NCBI GenBank assembly: GCA_021733645.1
Contig: JAHREJ010000019.1
Location: 1-64,000 of the forward strand
Length of the DNA: 64,000 bases
From: Bacillus subtilis subsp. subtilis
Lineage (GTDB): Bacteria > Pseudomonadota > Gammaproteobacteria > Xanthomonadales > Xanthomonadaceae
Reading direction: 5' to 3'
The notes under the pieces are model-generated. The model did not search any database and had not been told where the DNA came from. It saw nothing but the letters and a program-made list of their open reading frames with translations. Every line of letters starts with the position of its first letter. Position 1 is the stretch's first letter. Shown in pieces: positions 1 through 8,719 of the stretch. A program made the translations under genes and the position numbers.

Positions 1-469
1 CGATGTAGCGGGCCGCGCCGGTAAGCAGAGGTATATCCGGGGTTGTCCAAAGCGAATGCATCAGGACGAGGTTCAACGAGGTGACGGCGATGGCAGAGGC
101 CGCTCCAACCGAGAGCAGCCAGGCCTGGGAGGTAGTGCTCATCACCCTGCGGTGCAGCCGGACGATTATTGCCACGGTAGGCAGCAGTAGGCCGGAAGCG
201 AGGATGACCCACGTCAATCCGTACTTTTCCACCATCGGATAGCGCATCTGCGCGAAGTAGGTGTATTCGCCAAGGAACAGGTAGGGCCACAGCCGGGGCG
301 GGCAGAGCAGCAACGCAGCTACACGTACACCGGCGGGAAGGTAGAACTGGTCGAGAGACAGTTGACGTGCGCCCCAACACGCAAACGCATACACGGCTGC
401 TAGGGCAAGTCCGACCGGACGAATGCGGAGACTTAACTGAAGCCTATCTTGCCACCAATCTCGTTGCAC
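1..469 (-). CDS. MASE1-domain membrane sensor protein, N-terminal part (runs off left edge)
   Basis: This is the first ~156 residues of a polytopic membrane protein whose 3' end lies outside the window. The frame is open from 469 to base 1. It aligns along its whole length with the MASE1 protein at 59737-61332: both share YLPAG(I/V)RVAALL, then CPPR.WPYL, GEY.YFAQ.RYPM and (A/L)TWV-type segments. The start chosen is GTG at 469-467, because GGAGG lies at 480-476 with a 6-nt spacer; the nearby ATG at 473 is in another frame and meets a stop after nine codons. MASE1 is a membrane-embedded sensory domain of unknown ligand. The output domain cannot be seen here. No small start ORF on the plus strand in this stretch is credible. 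Confidence 0.8.
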   Translation of the reverse strand, partial: MQRDWWQDRLQLSLRIRPVGLALAAVYAFACWGARQLSLDQFYLPAGVRVAALLLCPPRLWPYLFLGEYTYFAQMRYPMVEKYGLTWVILASGLLLPTVAIIVRLHRRVMSTTSQAWLLSVGAASAIAVTSLNLVLMHSLWTTPDIPLLTGAARYI

Positions 470-599
470 GCATTTCCTCCTGCCCGTGCCAGATCAACGT
501 CCATGCGAAACAGTATGTCGTTCGAACTGGACGGTATCGGCACGCGCCGGATTATGCAATTGCGCAGAAGGTTTATAGGAATAGAGCGAAAAGTTACGC

Positions 600-626
600 G
601 TCACCAGATCGCCGACTCACCAGATC
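600..626. repeat. Two exact 10-bp direct repeats upstream of the MASE1 gene
   Basis: TCACCAGATC occurs at 601-610 and again at 617-626, a 16-bp period. They lie 130-160 bases upstream of the GTG start at 469, in a gap (470-685) that is visibly more AT-rich than its surroundings. They could be a regulator-binding site, but the function is inference. Confidence 0.4.
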
Positions 627-685
627 ACGGGGCCGTAGCGTTTCGAGGTGCACTTGCTTCTGTAACCCGTATGCCTCGCCTCACC

Positions 686-1972
686 TCACCCCAACGCATC
701 CCGCAACCGATACCACGACATCGCCGCCACCAGCAGCGGCATGCGCAACAACCGGCCACCGGGAAAAGGCGTGTGTGGAATGCGCTCGAACACATCCAGC
801 CGCTCGTTCTGCCCGGCAATGGACTCGGCCAGCACCGCGCCGGCCAACCCGGTTGCCGCCACGCCGTGGCCGGAGAAGCCCTGGGCGAAGTAAATGGTGG
901 GGGTCAGTCGGCCCCAGTGCGGCGCGCGGTTGCGGGTGATGTCCACATAGCCGCCCCACACCTGTTCCATGCCCACATCGGCCAGTTGCGGAAATACCTG
1001 GCGCATGCGTCGGGTCATCACGCCGTGCAGCCCGGGCGGCGGCAGCGCCGAGTAACTGGCGCGCCCGCCGAACAGCAGCCGGTGGTCGGCACTGAGCCGG
1101 AAGTAGTCCAGCGCCCAGCTCACATCGGCCACCGCCATGTTGTTGCCGATCAACGACCGGGCGCGCTCGGCGCCCAGCACCTGCGAGGCGCCGATGTAGG
1201 TGCCCACGGGCATGATGCGGCGTTCCAGTTCCGGCGCGATGCCTCGCAACCATGCGTTGCCGGCAATCACCACGTGGCCGGCACTGACCGTGCCGTGCGC
1301 GGTGCGCAGCTGCGGGCGCGGGCCACGCAGCACCTGCTGCACCGGCGATTGCTCGTGGATGACCACGCCCAGGCTCTCAGCCGCGCGCGCCAGCCCCTGT
1401 GCGTAGGCCAGCGGCTGCAGGTGGCCGCTGGCCGCATCGAACATCGCCCCGGTGTACCGGGGGCTGTCCAGCTGGGTGCGCAGCTGCGCGCGGTCCCACC
1501 ACTGCAAGGGGTAATCGTAGCGCTCGGCCAATTCGACCAGCCCGGCGCGCAACGCACGTTCCTGGCGGGCCGAGATCGGCACGCTGGCGTGGCCGTCCTG
1601 CCACTCGCAGTCGATCTGGTACCGCTGCAGGCGCTGGCGCAGCAGCGCCATGCCGTCCCGCGAGAAATCGAACAGCTGCCGCGCATCGGCCGCGCCTACC
1701 AGCCGTTCCAATGTGTCCACTTCGCAGCCGTAGCCCACGATGGCCTGGCCGCCATTGCGGCCGGACGCGCCCCAGCCCACCCGGTGCGCTTCCAGCACGG
1801 TCACCCGATAGCCACGCTCGGCCAGCGACAACGCCGCCGACAACCCGGTGTAGCCGGCGCCCAGCACGCACACATCGGTGGTGTGGTCGCCGCCCAGCGC
1901 CGGGCGCAGCGGTTGCGCCGGCAGGCGGTCGGCGTACCAGCTGGACACATGGTCCTGGCCGGCACGGCTCAT
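686..1972 (-). CDS. puuB: FAD-dependent gamma-glutamylputrescine oxidase (PuuB/OrdL family)
   Basis: A 428-residue DAO-type flavoprotein oxidase. The N-terminal Rossmann motif GAGYTG (residues 38-43) is followed by SAALSLAERGYRVTVLEAHR, ending in the acidic residue that binds the FAD ribose. The segment GWGASGRNGGQ is typical of the PuuB/OrdL branch, and the C-terminal GFSGHGVAATGL motif closes the FAD site. It probably oxidises gamma-glutamylputrescine to gamma-glutamyl-gamma-aminobutyraldehyde with release of peroxide and ammonia, in the cytoplasm. The ATG at 1972 gives the family's usual N-terminus; the frame extends further upstream (to 2029) but that extension looks unlike the family. 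It is transcribed divergently from puuD-puuA, sharing a 191-bp gap, which supports the pathway assignment. A generic D-amino-acid or glycine oxidase is the alternative. Confidence 0.8.
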   Translation of the reverse strand: MSRAGQDHVSSWYADRLPAQPLRPALGGDHTTDVCVLGAGYTGLSAALSLAERGYRVTVLEAHRVGWGASGRNGGQAIVGYGCEVDTLERLVGAADARQLFDFSRDGMALLRQRLQRYQIDCEWQDGHASVPISARQERALRAGLVELAERYDYPLQWWDRAQLRTQLDSPRYTGAMFDAASGHLQPLAYAQGLARAAESLGVVIHEQSPVQQVLRGPRPQLRTAHGTVSAGHVVIAGNAWLRGIAPELERRIMPVGTYIGASQVLGAERARSLIGNNMAVADVSWALDYFRLSADHRLLFGGRASYSALPPPGLHGVMTRRMRQVFPQLADVGMEQVWGGYVDITRNRAPHWGRLTPTIYFAQGFSGHGVAATGLAGAVLAESIAGQNERLDVFERIPHTPFPGGRLLRMPLLVAAMSWYRLRDALG

Positions 1973-2107
1973 GGGGTGCACCGGCGGGGGGCAGGAAGAA
2001 CGGCAATCATGGCGACAGCATGCCAGCAACGGTGGGCGGTGACAGCGCGCAGTCTGTCCCAGCCCACGCAGCCGGCCTGTGACGGCGCCTGCGGCGGGCA
2101 GGCCGTG

Positions 2108-2137
2108 TTGCGCCGCGCACGGCGGCGGCGCTACCGT
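2108..2137 (+). promoter_or_regulatory. Possible promoter of puuD-puuA
   Basis: TTGCGC at 2108-2113 and TACCGT at 2132-2137 are 18 bp apart, 27 bp before the puuD start. The -10 is weak, so this is a tentative call. Confidence 0.25.
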
Positions 2138-2163
2138 GGTGGCAGGTCATCGGAGCAAGACGC

Positions 2164-2922
2164 ATGGTCGCGCCGCCCTGGGTTGGCCTGCCCACCGACA
2201 GCAAGCAGCTTGGCCACCACCGTTTTGCCGTTGCGGGCGAAAAGTACATCCGCGCGCTGGCCGATGCCGCCGGCGTCACGCCCGTAGTGCTGCCCAGCCT
2301 GCACCCGCCGCTTCCCGCGGCTGCCTGGCTGGACCGCCTCGATGGGCTGCTGTTGACCGGGGCCGTCAGCAACATCGACCCGCATCACTATGGGGGCGCC
2401 CCCCGCGTGGCGGGCGACCCGCACGACCCCGCGCGCGATGCCAACGCGTTGTCGCTGCTGCAGGCCGCGCTTGAACGCGACCTGCCGGTGCTGGCGATCT
2501 GCCGGGGTTTCCAGGAGTTGAACGTGGCCCTGGGGGGAACCCTGCACGCCAGGGTGCACGACGTACCGGGGCTGGCCGATCACCGCGAAGACCCCGCCGC
2601 CCCGGTGGAGCAGCAGTACGCACCGGCACATGCGCTGCAACTGGTGGATGGCGGCTGGTTGGCCAGCTGGGCCGGCACGGGCCGGGTGCGGGTCAATTCG
2701 GTGCACGGGCAGGGCATTGATCGGTTGGCCGCGGGGCTGGTGGTGGAGGCCCGCGCCGACGATGGCCTGGTCGAGGCCGCGCGCAGTGACGCCCATCGGT
2801 TCGTGCTCGGGGTACAGTGGCACCCGGAATGGCGCGTGACCGAACACCCGTTCCATCACCGCATTTTCCAAGCCTTCGGCGATGCTTGTCGCCGCTACTC
2901 CTGCAAAGCAGACCGGTCATGA
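2164..2922 (+). CDS. puuD: Gamma-glutamyl-GABA hydrolase, class I glutamine amidotransferase-like (PuuD/SpuA)
   Basis: A 252-residue peptidase C26 family protein. It hydrolyses gamma-glutamyl-GABA to glutamate and GABA. The N-terminus has VGLPTDSK, then GLLLTGAVSNIDPHHYG, the family's equivalent of the G-S-x-S-N loop. The nucleophile cysteine is in LAICRGFQELN, and the catalytic His-Glu pair is in GVQWHPEW near the C-terminus. Length agrees with E. coli PuuD (~254). GGAG at 2152-2155 precedes the ATG by 8 nt. Its stop overlaps the puuA start by four bases (ATGA), so the two are translationally coupled. Function in putrescine breakdown is supported by puuA, puuB and the pot genes around it. 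Confidence 0.87.
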   Translation: MVAPPWVGLPTDSKQLGHHRFAVAGEKYIRALADAAGVTPVVLPSLHPPLPAAAWLDRLDGLLLTGAVSNIDPHHYGGAPRVAGDPHDPARDANALSLLQAALERDLPVLAICRGFQELNVALGGTLHARVHDVPGLADHREDPAAPVEQQYAPAHALQLVDGGWLASWAGTGRVRVNSVHGQGIDRLAAGLVVEARADDGLVEAARSDAHRFVLGVQWHPEWRVTEHPFHHRIFQAFGDACRRYSCKADRS

Positions 2923-4352
2923 CCACCCGAACGCGTTCGCGTAAAGCCACTGCCCCGCGCAAAGCGGCCTCTTCTTCGCGCAAGGCCGCCGCGCCGCCCG
3001 TGCCCGAAGAAAGCGCGCTGCTGCGCTGGCTCAAGGAGCGGCGCATCACCGAGGTGGAATGCCTGGTGCCGGACATCACCGGCAATGCACGCGGCAAGAT
3101 CATCCCGGCCGACAAGTTCTCGCACGACTATGGCACGCGCCTGCCCGAAGGCATCTTCGCCACCACCGTGACCGGTGAATTCCCCGACGACTACTACGAG
3201 CTGACCTCGCCGTCAGACTCGGACATGATCCTGCGCCCGGACCCGGATACCGTGCGCATGGTGCCGTGGGCCACCGACCCCACCGCGCAGGTCATCCACG
3301 ACTGTTTCACCAAAACCGGTGAGCCGCATGAGCTGGCCCCGCGCAACGTGCTGCGTCGCGTCCTCAATGCCTATGCCGAGATCGGCCTGCGGCCGGTGGT
3401 CGCCCCGGAGCTGGAATTCTTCCTGGTGCAGAAGAACACCGACCCCGATTTCCCGCTGCTGCCGCCGGCCGGTCGCTCCGGGCGCCCGGAAACCGCGCGC
3501 CAGTCCTACTCCATCGATGCGGTCAACGAGTTCGATCCGATCCTCGACTTGATGTACGACTACTGCGACGCGATGAAGCTGGACGTGGACACGCTGATCC
3601 ACGAATCCGGCGCCGCGCAGCTGGAGGTGAATTTCACCCATGCCAACGCGATGGACCTGGCCGACCAGGTGTTTCTGTTCAAGCGCACCATGCGCGAATC
3701 GGCGATGCGGCACGGAATCTATGCCACCTTCCTGGCCAAGCCGATGGAGAACGAGCCGGGCAGTGCCATGCATATCCATCAGAGCCTGCTGCGGATCAGC
3801 GATGGCAGCAACGTGTTCACCGGCGAGCACGGCGGTGAGGACTTCAGCCCGCTGTTCGGTCACTACCTGGCGGGCCTGCAGAAGTACGTGCCGGCGGCGA
3901 TGGCGTTCTTTGCCCCGAACGTGAATTCCTACCGCCGTCTGATGTTTGGCGAAGTGTCGCCCAGCAACGTGCACTGGGGCTTCGACAACCGCACCTGCGG
4001 GCTGCGCGTGCCGCTGGATACCCCGGAGAACATGCGCGTGGAAAGCCGGTTCGCCGGCTCGGACGCCAACCCCTACCTGGCCATCGCCGCGACCCTGGCC
4101 GCCGGGCTCCTCGGCATCCGCGAGCAGGGTTCGCCGACCGCGCCGATCAGCGGTAGCGCCAAGGAACTGGGCTATGACCTGCCGCGCTCGCTGGGCGAGG
4201 CGCTGGACGGGCTGGAAGGCTGCCCGGAACTGCGCGAAATGCTCGGCGAGCGCTTCTGCCGGGCCTATGTATCGGTCAAGCGCAAGGAGTATGAAACCTT
4301 CTTCCGCGTGATCAGTTCGTGGGAGCGCGAGTTCCTGCTGCTCAACGTCTGA
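2919..4352 (+). CDS. puuA: Glutamine synthetase-family gamma-glutamylputrescine synthetase (PuuA/SpuB)
   Basis: A 477-residue GS-fold ligase that joins glutamate to putrescine using ATP, the first step of the gamma-glutamylated putrescine pathway. Visible GS elements are APELEFFLVQ, the ligand segment AAQLEVNF, GSAMHIHQSL (the metal/ATP histidine region), FDNRTCGLRVP and ESRFAGSDANPYLAIAAT. Start is the ATG at 2919, inside the puuD stop (ATGA overlap). The first ~28 residues form a Lys/Arg/Ala-rich tail before the GS fold begins near LLRWLKERRITEVECL. A biosynthetic GlnA is unlikely: the protein lacks the adenylylation-loop tyrosine context of GlnA, and the operon is catabolic. Confidence 0.87.
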   Translation: MTTRTRSRKATAPRKAASSSRKAAAPPVPEESALLRWLKERRITEVECLVPDITGNARGKIIPADKFSHDYGTRLPEGIFATTVTGEFPDDYYELTSPSDSDMILRPDPDTVRMVPWATDPTAQVIHDCFTKTGEPHELAPRNVLRRVLNAYAEIGLRPVVAPELEFFLVQKNTDPDFPLLPPAGRSGRPETARQSYSIDAVNEFDPILDLMYDYCDAMKLDVDTLIHESGAAQLEVNFTHANAMDLADQVFLFKRTMRESAMRHGIYATFLAKPMENEPGSAMHIHQSLLRISDGSNVFTGEHGGEDFSPLFGHYLAGLQKYVPAAMAFFAPNVNSYRRLMFGEVSPSNVHWGFDNRTCGLRVPLDTPENMRVESRFAGSDANPYLAIAATLAAGLLGIREQGSPTAPISGSAKELGYDLPRSLGEALDGLEGCPELREMLGERFCRAYVSVKRKEYETFFRVISSWEREFLLLNV

Positions 4353-4376
4353 GTGCCGCCGCGCCGCCAGATCCGG

Positions 4377-4395
4377 CATGGCCGTGAGGGCCATG
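4377..4395 (+). other. Small hairpin between puuA and potF
   Basis: CATGGCC (4377-4383), a 5-nt loop and GGCCATG (4389-4395) form a 7-bp stem in the 136-bp gap. There is no T-tract, so it may stabilise or partly separate the puuDA and potFGHI transcripts rather than terminate. Confidence 0.4.
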
Positions 4396-4488
4396 TGCTG
4401 GGAAAATGCGGGGATGCCCGTTAGGCTGGCACCCGTGATGCCGGTCTGGCCGGTTCCCCCATCTCGCACCTGACCTGTGGAGAGTCCG

Positions 4489-5595
4489 ATGAAGTTGCGA
4501 ATCCTCACCCTCGGCATTGCCGTATCCGTGCTCAGCGCCTGTGGCGGCGGCAAGTCCGACGACGACAGCAAGGTGCTGAACGTCTACAACTACAGCGATT
4601 ACATCGCCGAAGACACCATCCCCGATTTCGAGAAGGCCACCGGCATCAAGGTGACCTACGACGTGTTCGACAGCGACGAGATGGTGGAAACCAAGCTGCT
4701 GGCCGGCAACAGCGGCTACGACGTGGTGGTGCCCACGCTGAACTTCTTCGGCCGCCAGATCCAGGCCGGCGTGTTCCTGCCGCTGGACAAGAGCAAGATC
4801 CCCAACCTGGCCAACCTGGACCCGGAGGTGATGAAGCGCATCGCCCAGCAGGACCCGGGCAACCAGTACGGCGTGCCGTACATGATCGGCACCACCGGCA
4901 TCGGCTACAACGTGGAGCTGCTCAAGCAGCGCTTCGGCGGCAGCACCGACATCGCCAACAGCTGGGACCTGATCTTCAAGCCCGAAAACATCGCCAAGAT
5001 GAAGGACTGCGGGATCACCATCCTGGACACGCCCTCGGACATGATCCCGATCGCGCTGCACTACCTGGGCGAAGATCCGCACAGCAAGGACCCGGCCACG
5101 CTGCAGAAGGCCGCCGCGCTGCTCAAGAGCATCCGTCCGTATGTGCAGAACTTCCACTCCTCGCAGTACGTGGGCTCGCTGGCCAACGGCGGCACCTGCC
5201 TGGTGGTGGGCTGGTCGGGCGACATCATCCAGGCCCGTGATCGTGCCGCCGAAGCCAACAATGGCGTGACCGTGGCCTACTCGATCCCCCGCGAAGGCGC
5301 CCCGCAGTGGTTTGACATGCTGGCCATCCCCAAGGATGCCAAGCACCCGCAGGCCGCGTATGCCTTCATCAACCACCTGCTGGAACCCAAGGTGGCCGCG
5401 GCCAACACCAACTTCATCCATTACGCCAACCCCGTGACCGCAGCCACGCCGCTGGTGGACGAGGCGATCCGCACCGATCCGACCATCTACCCGCCGGCCG
5501 ACGTGGCCGCCAAGATGTTCACCTACTCGATCAACCCGCCGGAGGTGGACAAGCTCTACACCCGGTTGTGGACCGAGGTGAAGACCGGTCGCTGA
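4489..5595 (+). CDS. potF: Putrescine-binding protein of an ABC transporter, predicted lipoprotein (PotF)
   Basis: A 368-residue PotD/PotF-type substrate-binding protein. The signal ends with lipobox LSAC (cysteine at residue ~18), so it should be anchored in the inner membrane facing the periplasm; E. coli PotF is soluble. The mature protein starts with LNVYNYSDYIAEDTIPDFEKATG, cut here as LNVYNYSDYIAEDTIPDFE, and carries GYDVVVPTLNF, YMIGTTGIGYN and LVVGWSGDI, all typical of polyamine binders. The ATG at 4489 is used because GGAGAG lies at 4479-4484; a GTG four codons earlier is rejected. It starts a block with potG, potH and potI. Confidence 0.9.
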   Translation: MKLRILTLGIAVSVLSACGGGKSDDDSKVLNVYNYSDYIAEDTIPDFEKATGIKVTYDVFDSDEMVETKLLAGNSGYDVVVPTLNFFGRQIQAGVFLPLDKSKIPNLANLDPEVMKRIAQQDPGNQYGVPYMIGTTGIGYNVELLKQRFGGSTDIANSWDLIFKPENIAKMKDCGITILDTPSDMIPIALHYLGEDPHSKDPATLQKAAALLKSIRPYVQNFHSSQYVGSLANGGTCLVVGWSGDIIQARDRAAEANNGVTVAYSIPREGAPQWFDMLAIPKDAKHPQAAYAFINHLLEPKVAAANTNFIHYANPVTAATPLVDEAIRTDPTIYPPADVAAKMFTYSINPPEVDKLYTRLWTEVKTGR

Positions 5596-5606
5596 CCGCT
5601 TCCACG

Positions 5607-5637
5607 ACGCCGGCCGCAGGGCCGGCGTTGTCGTTTC
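5607..5637 (+). terminator. Hairpin terminator after potF
   Basis: ACGCCGGCC (5607-5615), loop GCAG, GGCCGGCGT (5620-5628), followed by TGTCGTTTC. The 9-bp GC stem with a partial T-tail could cut transcription after potF, raising the binding protein relative to the transporter subunits. Confidence 0.6.
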
Positions 5638-5756
5638 AGGGGTGCCAGGCCAGGCCGGGCAGGGGCCGGCCACCGGTCCGGGCACACCATGACGCCGCTG
5701 GCACCGCTAAAATGGGATCCTCCCCCCGTCCCACTGCCGCGCCTGGAGCCGCCCCC

Positions 5757-6890
5757 ATGCCATTTGATGCCAAGCCGGAAGGCGAGGTCGTGCCGGTCCT
5801 GGAACCGGGCTATCTGTCCATCCGCGCGCTGCGCAAGGAATTTGACGGCTTCGTCGCCCTCGACGATGTCAGCCTGGACGTGCGCAAAGGTGAAATCTTC
5901 GCCCTGCTGGGTGGTTCGGGCAGCGGCAAGTCGACGCTGCTGCGTTGCCTGGGCGGTTTCGAGACCCCCACCAAGGGCAGCATCGAGCTGGACGGCCAAC
6001 GCATCAACGACCTGCCGCCCTACCAGCGGCCGATCAACATGATGTTCCAGTCCTATGCGCTGTTCCCGCACATGACGGTGGAGCAGAACATCGCCTTCGG
6101 CCTGAAGCAGGACGGCCTGGCCCGCGACGCGATCCGCACGCGCGTGGGCGAGATGCTGGAGCTGGTGCAGCTGGGCAAGCTGGCCAAGCGCAAGCCGCAC
6201 CAGTTGTCCGGTGGCCAGCAGCAGCGCGTGGCGCTGGCGCGGTCGCTGGCCAAGGGGCCCAAGCTGCTGCTGCTGGATGAGCCGATGGGCGCGCTGGACA
6301 AGAAGCTGCGCTCGCAGATGCAGCTGGAGCTGGTCAACATCATCGAAACCTCGGGGGTGACCTGCGTGATGGTCACCCACGACCAGGAAGAGGCCATGAC
6401 CATGGCCACCCGCATCGCGGTGATGGACGCCGGCTGGATCCAGCAGGTGGGCAAGCCCGATGAGATCTACGAGCAGCCGGCCAACCGCTTCGTGGCCGAG
6501 TTCATCGGCTCGGTGAACCTGTTTGACGGGGTCATCGACGAGGACCTGCCGGAGTACGTCACCGTGCGTACGCCGCTGTTCCCGGCGCCGATCTACGTGG
6601 CCCACGGCATCACCGGCTACGAGGGCCAGCCGGTGGCGTTCGCGCTGCGCCCGGAGAAGGTGATGATCGGCAAGGACGAGCCGGCCGGGGACACCAACAA
6701 GGCCCAGGGCGTGATCGAGGAGATCGCCTACTTCGGCAGCCATTCGGTCTACCACGTGCGCCTGCCCAGCGGGGCCAAGGTGCTGTCCAACTTCGCCAAC
6801 TCCCAGCGCTGGGCCAGCGACGGGCTGACCTGGGGCGACAGCGTGTGGGTGCACTGGCGCGACAACGACGGCGTGGTGCTCACCGCATGA
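5757..6890 (+). CDS. potG: Putrescine ABC transporter ATPase (PotG)
   Basis: A 377-residue ABC ATPase. Walker A is GGSGSGKST, the signature is LSGGQQQR, Walker B is LLLLDEP, and the H-loop is VMVTHDQEEA. A C-terminal TOBE-like domain (from about residue 285) completes the PotA/PotG architecture. It energises polyamine uptake from the cytoplasmic face. ATG 5757 has GGAG at 5745-5748; the frame extends upstream but through sequence that overlaps potF and is not PotG-like. Its stop overlaps the potH start by four bases. Confidence 0.9.
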   Translation: MPFDAKPEGEVVPVLEPGYLSIRALRKEFDGFVALDDVSLDVRKGEIFALLGGSGSGKSTLLRCLGGFETPTKGSIELDGQRINDLPPYQRPINMMFQSYALFPHMTVEQNIAFGLKQDGLARDAIRTRVGEMLELVQLGKLAKRKPHQLSGGQQQRVALARSLAKGPKLLLLDEPMGALDKKLRSQMQLELVNIIETSGVTCVMVTHDQEEAMTMATRIAVMDAGWIQQVGKPDEIYEQPANRFVAEFIGSVNLFDGVIDEDLPEYVTVRTPLFPAPIYVAHGITGYEGQPVAFALRPEKVMIGKDEPAGDTNKAQGVIEEIAYFGSHSVYHVRLPSGAKVLSNFANSQRWASDGLTWGDSVWVHWRDNDGVVLTA

Positions 6891-7798
6891 ACGCGACCGG
6901 CCTCAAACGTTGGCTCCCCGGTACCCGCGGCAGCGTGATCGCCGCGCCGTACCTGTGGCTGCTGCTGTTCTTCGCGGTGCCGTTCGTGATCATCCTGATG
7001 ATCTCCTTCGCGCGCACGCAGGTGGGCTCGCCGCCGTACACCTGGCTGCTGGAATACGTGGACGGGGCGTTTTCGCTGAAGCTCAACCTGGGCAACTACG
7101 CGGCGCTGATCAAGGACAGCCAGTACGTGCTGGCCTACCTGAGTTCGATCAAGATCGCCGTCATCGCCACGCTGCTCACGCTGCTGATCGGCTATCCGAT
7201 GGCGTATGTGATCTCGCGGATGTCGCCGGCGGCGCGCAACGTGGCGATGATGCTGGTGGTGCTGCCGTCGTGGACCTCGTTCCTGATCCGGGTGTATGCG
7301 TGGATCGGCATCCTGGACCGCAACGGGCTGCTCAACCAGCTGTTGCTCAAGGTGGGCCTGATCGATGCACCGCTGCAGATCCTGTACACCCCGACGGCCG
7401 CCTACATCGGCATCGTGTACTGCTACCTGCCGTTCATGGTGCTGCCGCTGTACGCCAACCTGGTCAAGCTGGACAACCGCCTGCTGGAAGCGGCCTACGA
7501 CCTGGGCGCACGGCCGTGGCAAGCCTTCCTGCGGATCACCCTGCCGTTGTCGCGCACCGGGATCATCGCCGGCTGCATGCTGGTGATGATCCCGGCGGTG
7601 GGCGAATTTGTGATCCCGGAAATGCTGGGCGGCCCGGACACCCTGATGATCGGACGGGTGCTGTGGGGCGAGTTCTTCAACAACCGCGACTGGCCGACCG
7701 CGTCGGCGGTGGCCATCGTGATGCTGCTGCTGTTGCTGGTGCCCATCCTGCTGTTCAACCGGGTCCAGCAGCGTGAGCTGGAAGGGAAGCTGGCATGA
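6887..7798 (+). CDS. potH: Putrescine ABC transporter permease (PotH)
   Basis: A 303-residue inner-membrane permease with six predicted hydrophobic segments and an N-terminal helix (APYLWLLLFFAVPFVIIL). The EAA loop that docks on the ATPase is visible as EAAYDLGARPWQAF followed by ITLPLSRTGI. It pairs with PotI. ATG at 6887 overlaps the potG stop (ATGA). A frame beginning at 6845 is in potG and is not needed. Confidence 0.9.
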   Translation: MNATGLKRWLPGTRGSVIAAPYLWLLLFFAVPFVIILMISFARTQVGSPPYTWLLEYVDGAFSLKLNLGNYAALIKDSQYVLAYLSSIKIAVIATLLTLLIGYPMAYVISRMSPAARNVAMMLVVLPSWTSFLIRVYAWIGILDRNGLLNQLLLKVGLIDAPLQILYTPTAAYIGIVYCYLPFMVLPLYANLVKLDNRLLEAAYDLGARPWQAFLRITLPLSRTGIIAGCMLVMIPAVGEFVIPEMLGGPDTLMIGRVLWGEFFNNRDWPTASAVAIVMLLLLLVPILLFNRVQQRELEGKLA

Positions 7799-8640
7799 GC
7801 ATGGTGCGCGGCAGCCGCTGGCTGGGGTGGTCGGTGCTTGGGCTGGGGTTCGCTTTCCTGTACCTGCCAATCCTGTTGTTGATGGTCTACTCGTTCAACG
7901 AATCCAAACTGGCCACGGTGTGGTCGGGGTTTTCGACGCGCTGGTACGGGGAGCTGTTCAACAACCGGCAGATCCTGGACGCACTGTGGATCAGCCTGAA
8001 GGTGGCGTTCTGGACGGCGTGCGCCTCCACGGTGCTGGGCACGATGGCCGCGATGGTGATGACGCGGTTCAAGCGCTTCCCGGGCAAGACGATGTTCGGG
8101 GCGCTGATCACCGCGCCGCTGGTGATGCCTGAGGTGATCCTGGGCTTTTCGCTGATGACGCTGCTGGTGGCGATGGGCGGCATTCCGGGCTTTCCGGCAC
8201 GCGGGGTGACCAGCATCTGGATCGCGCATGTGACCTTTACGCTGTCGTTCGTGACGGTGGTGGTGTCTTCGCGATTGCAGGAGCTGGACCGATCGCTGGA
8301 AGAGGCGGCGATGGACCTGGGGGCAAGCCGGCTGAAGGTGTTCTTCCAGATCACGCTGCCGATCATCGCGCCGGCGCTGGTGGCCGGCTGGCTGCTGGCA
8401 TTCACGCTGTCGCTGGACGATGTGGTGATCGCCAGTTTCGTGGCGGGCCCGAATTCGACGACGTTGCCGATGAAGGTGTTCGCCTCGGTGCGGATGGGGA
8501 TCAAGCCGGAGATCAATGCGCTGGCCACGCTGATGGTGCTGGCGGTGGCAATCGCGGCGGTGTTGGCCTGGTTCATCACCGCCCGCGGCGAGAAGCGGCG
8601 TCAGCGGGATATGCAGATGGCGTTGCAGGATAAGGGCTGA
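7795..8640 (+). CDS. potI: Putrescine ABC transporter permease (PotI)
   Basis: A 281-residue permease, second half of the PotHI channel. It has the usual N-terminal helix with LPILLLMVYSFNESKL and an EAA loop EEAAMDLGASRLKVFFQITLP, shown here in part as EEAAMDLGASRLKVFF. ATGA overlap with potH at 7795-7798 indicates coupled translation. It is the last gene of the pot block; an 800-bp gene-free region follows. Confidence 0.9.
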   Translation: MSMVRGSRWLGWSVLGLGFAFLYLPILLLMVYSFNESKLATVWSGFSTRWYGELFNNRQILDALWISLKVAFWTACASTVLGTMAAMVMTRFKRFPGKTMFGALITAPLVMPEVILGFSLMTLLVAMGGIPGFPARGVTSIWIAHVTFTLSFVTVVVSSRLQELDRSLEEAAMDLGASRLKVFFQITLPIIAPALVAGWLLAFTLSLDDVVIASFVAGPNSTTLPMKVFASVRMGIKPEINALATLMVLAVAIAAVLAWFITARGEKRRQRDMQMALQDKG

Positions 8641-8719
8641 GGCAACAGCAACAGCAGCACCAACAGCGGGGCTGCATGTTCTGAGTGGCGTCGGCGTGGG
8701 TGGGTTGGCGCGACACGCC

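Noticed and set aside
449-2287. 612-codon plus-strand frame across puuB
   Set aside because: Antisense to a well-supported flavoprotein gene; no domain seen.
2817-2918. Longer N-terminus for the glutamylputrescine synthetase
   Set aside because: It would lie wholly in the end of puuD; the ATGA overlap at 2919 is the standard coupled start.
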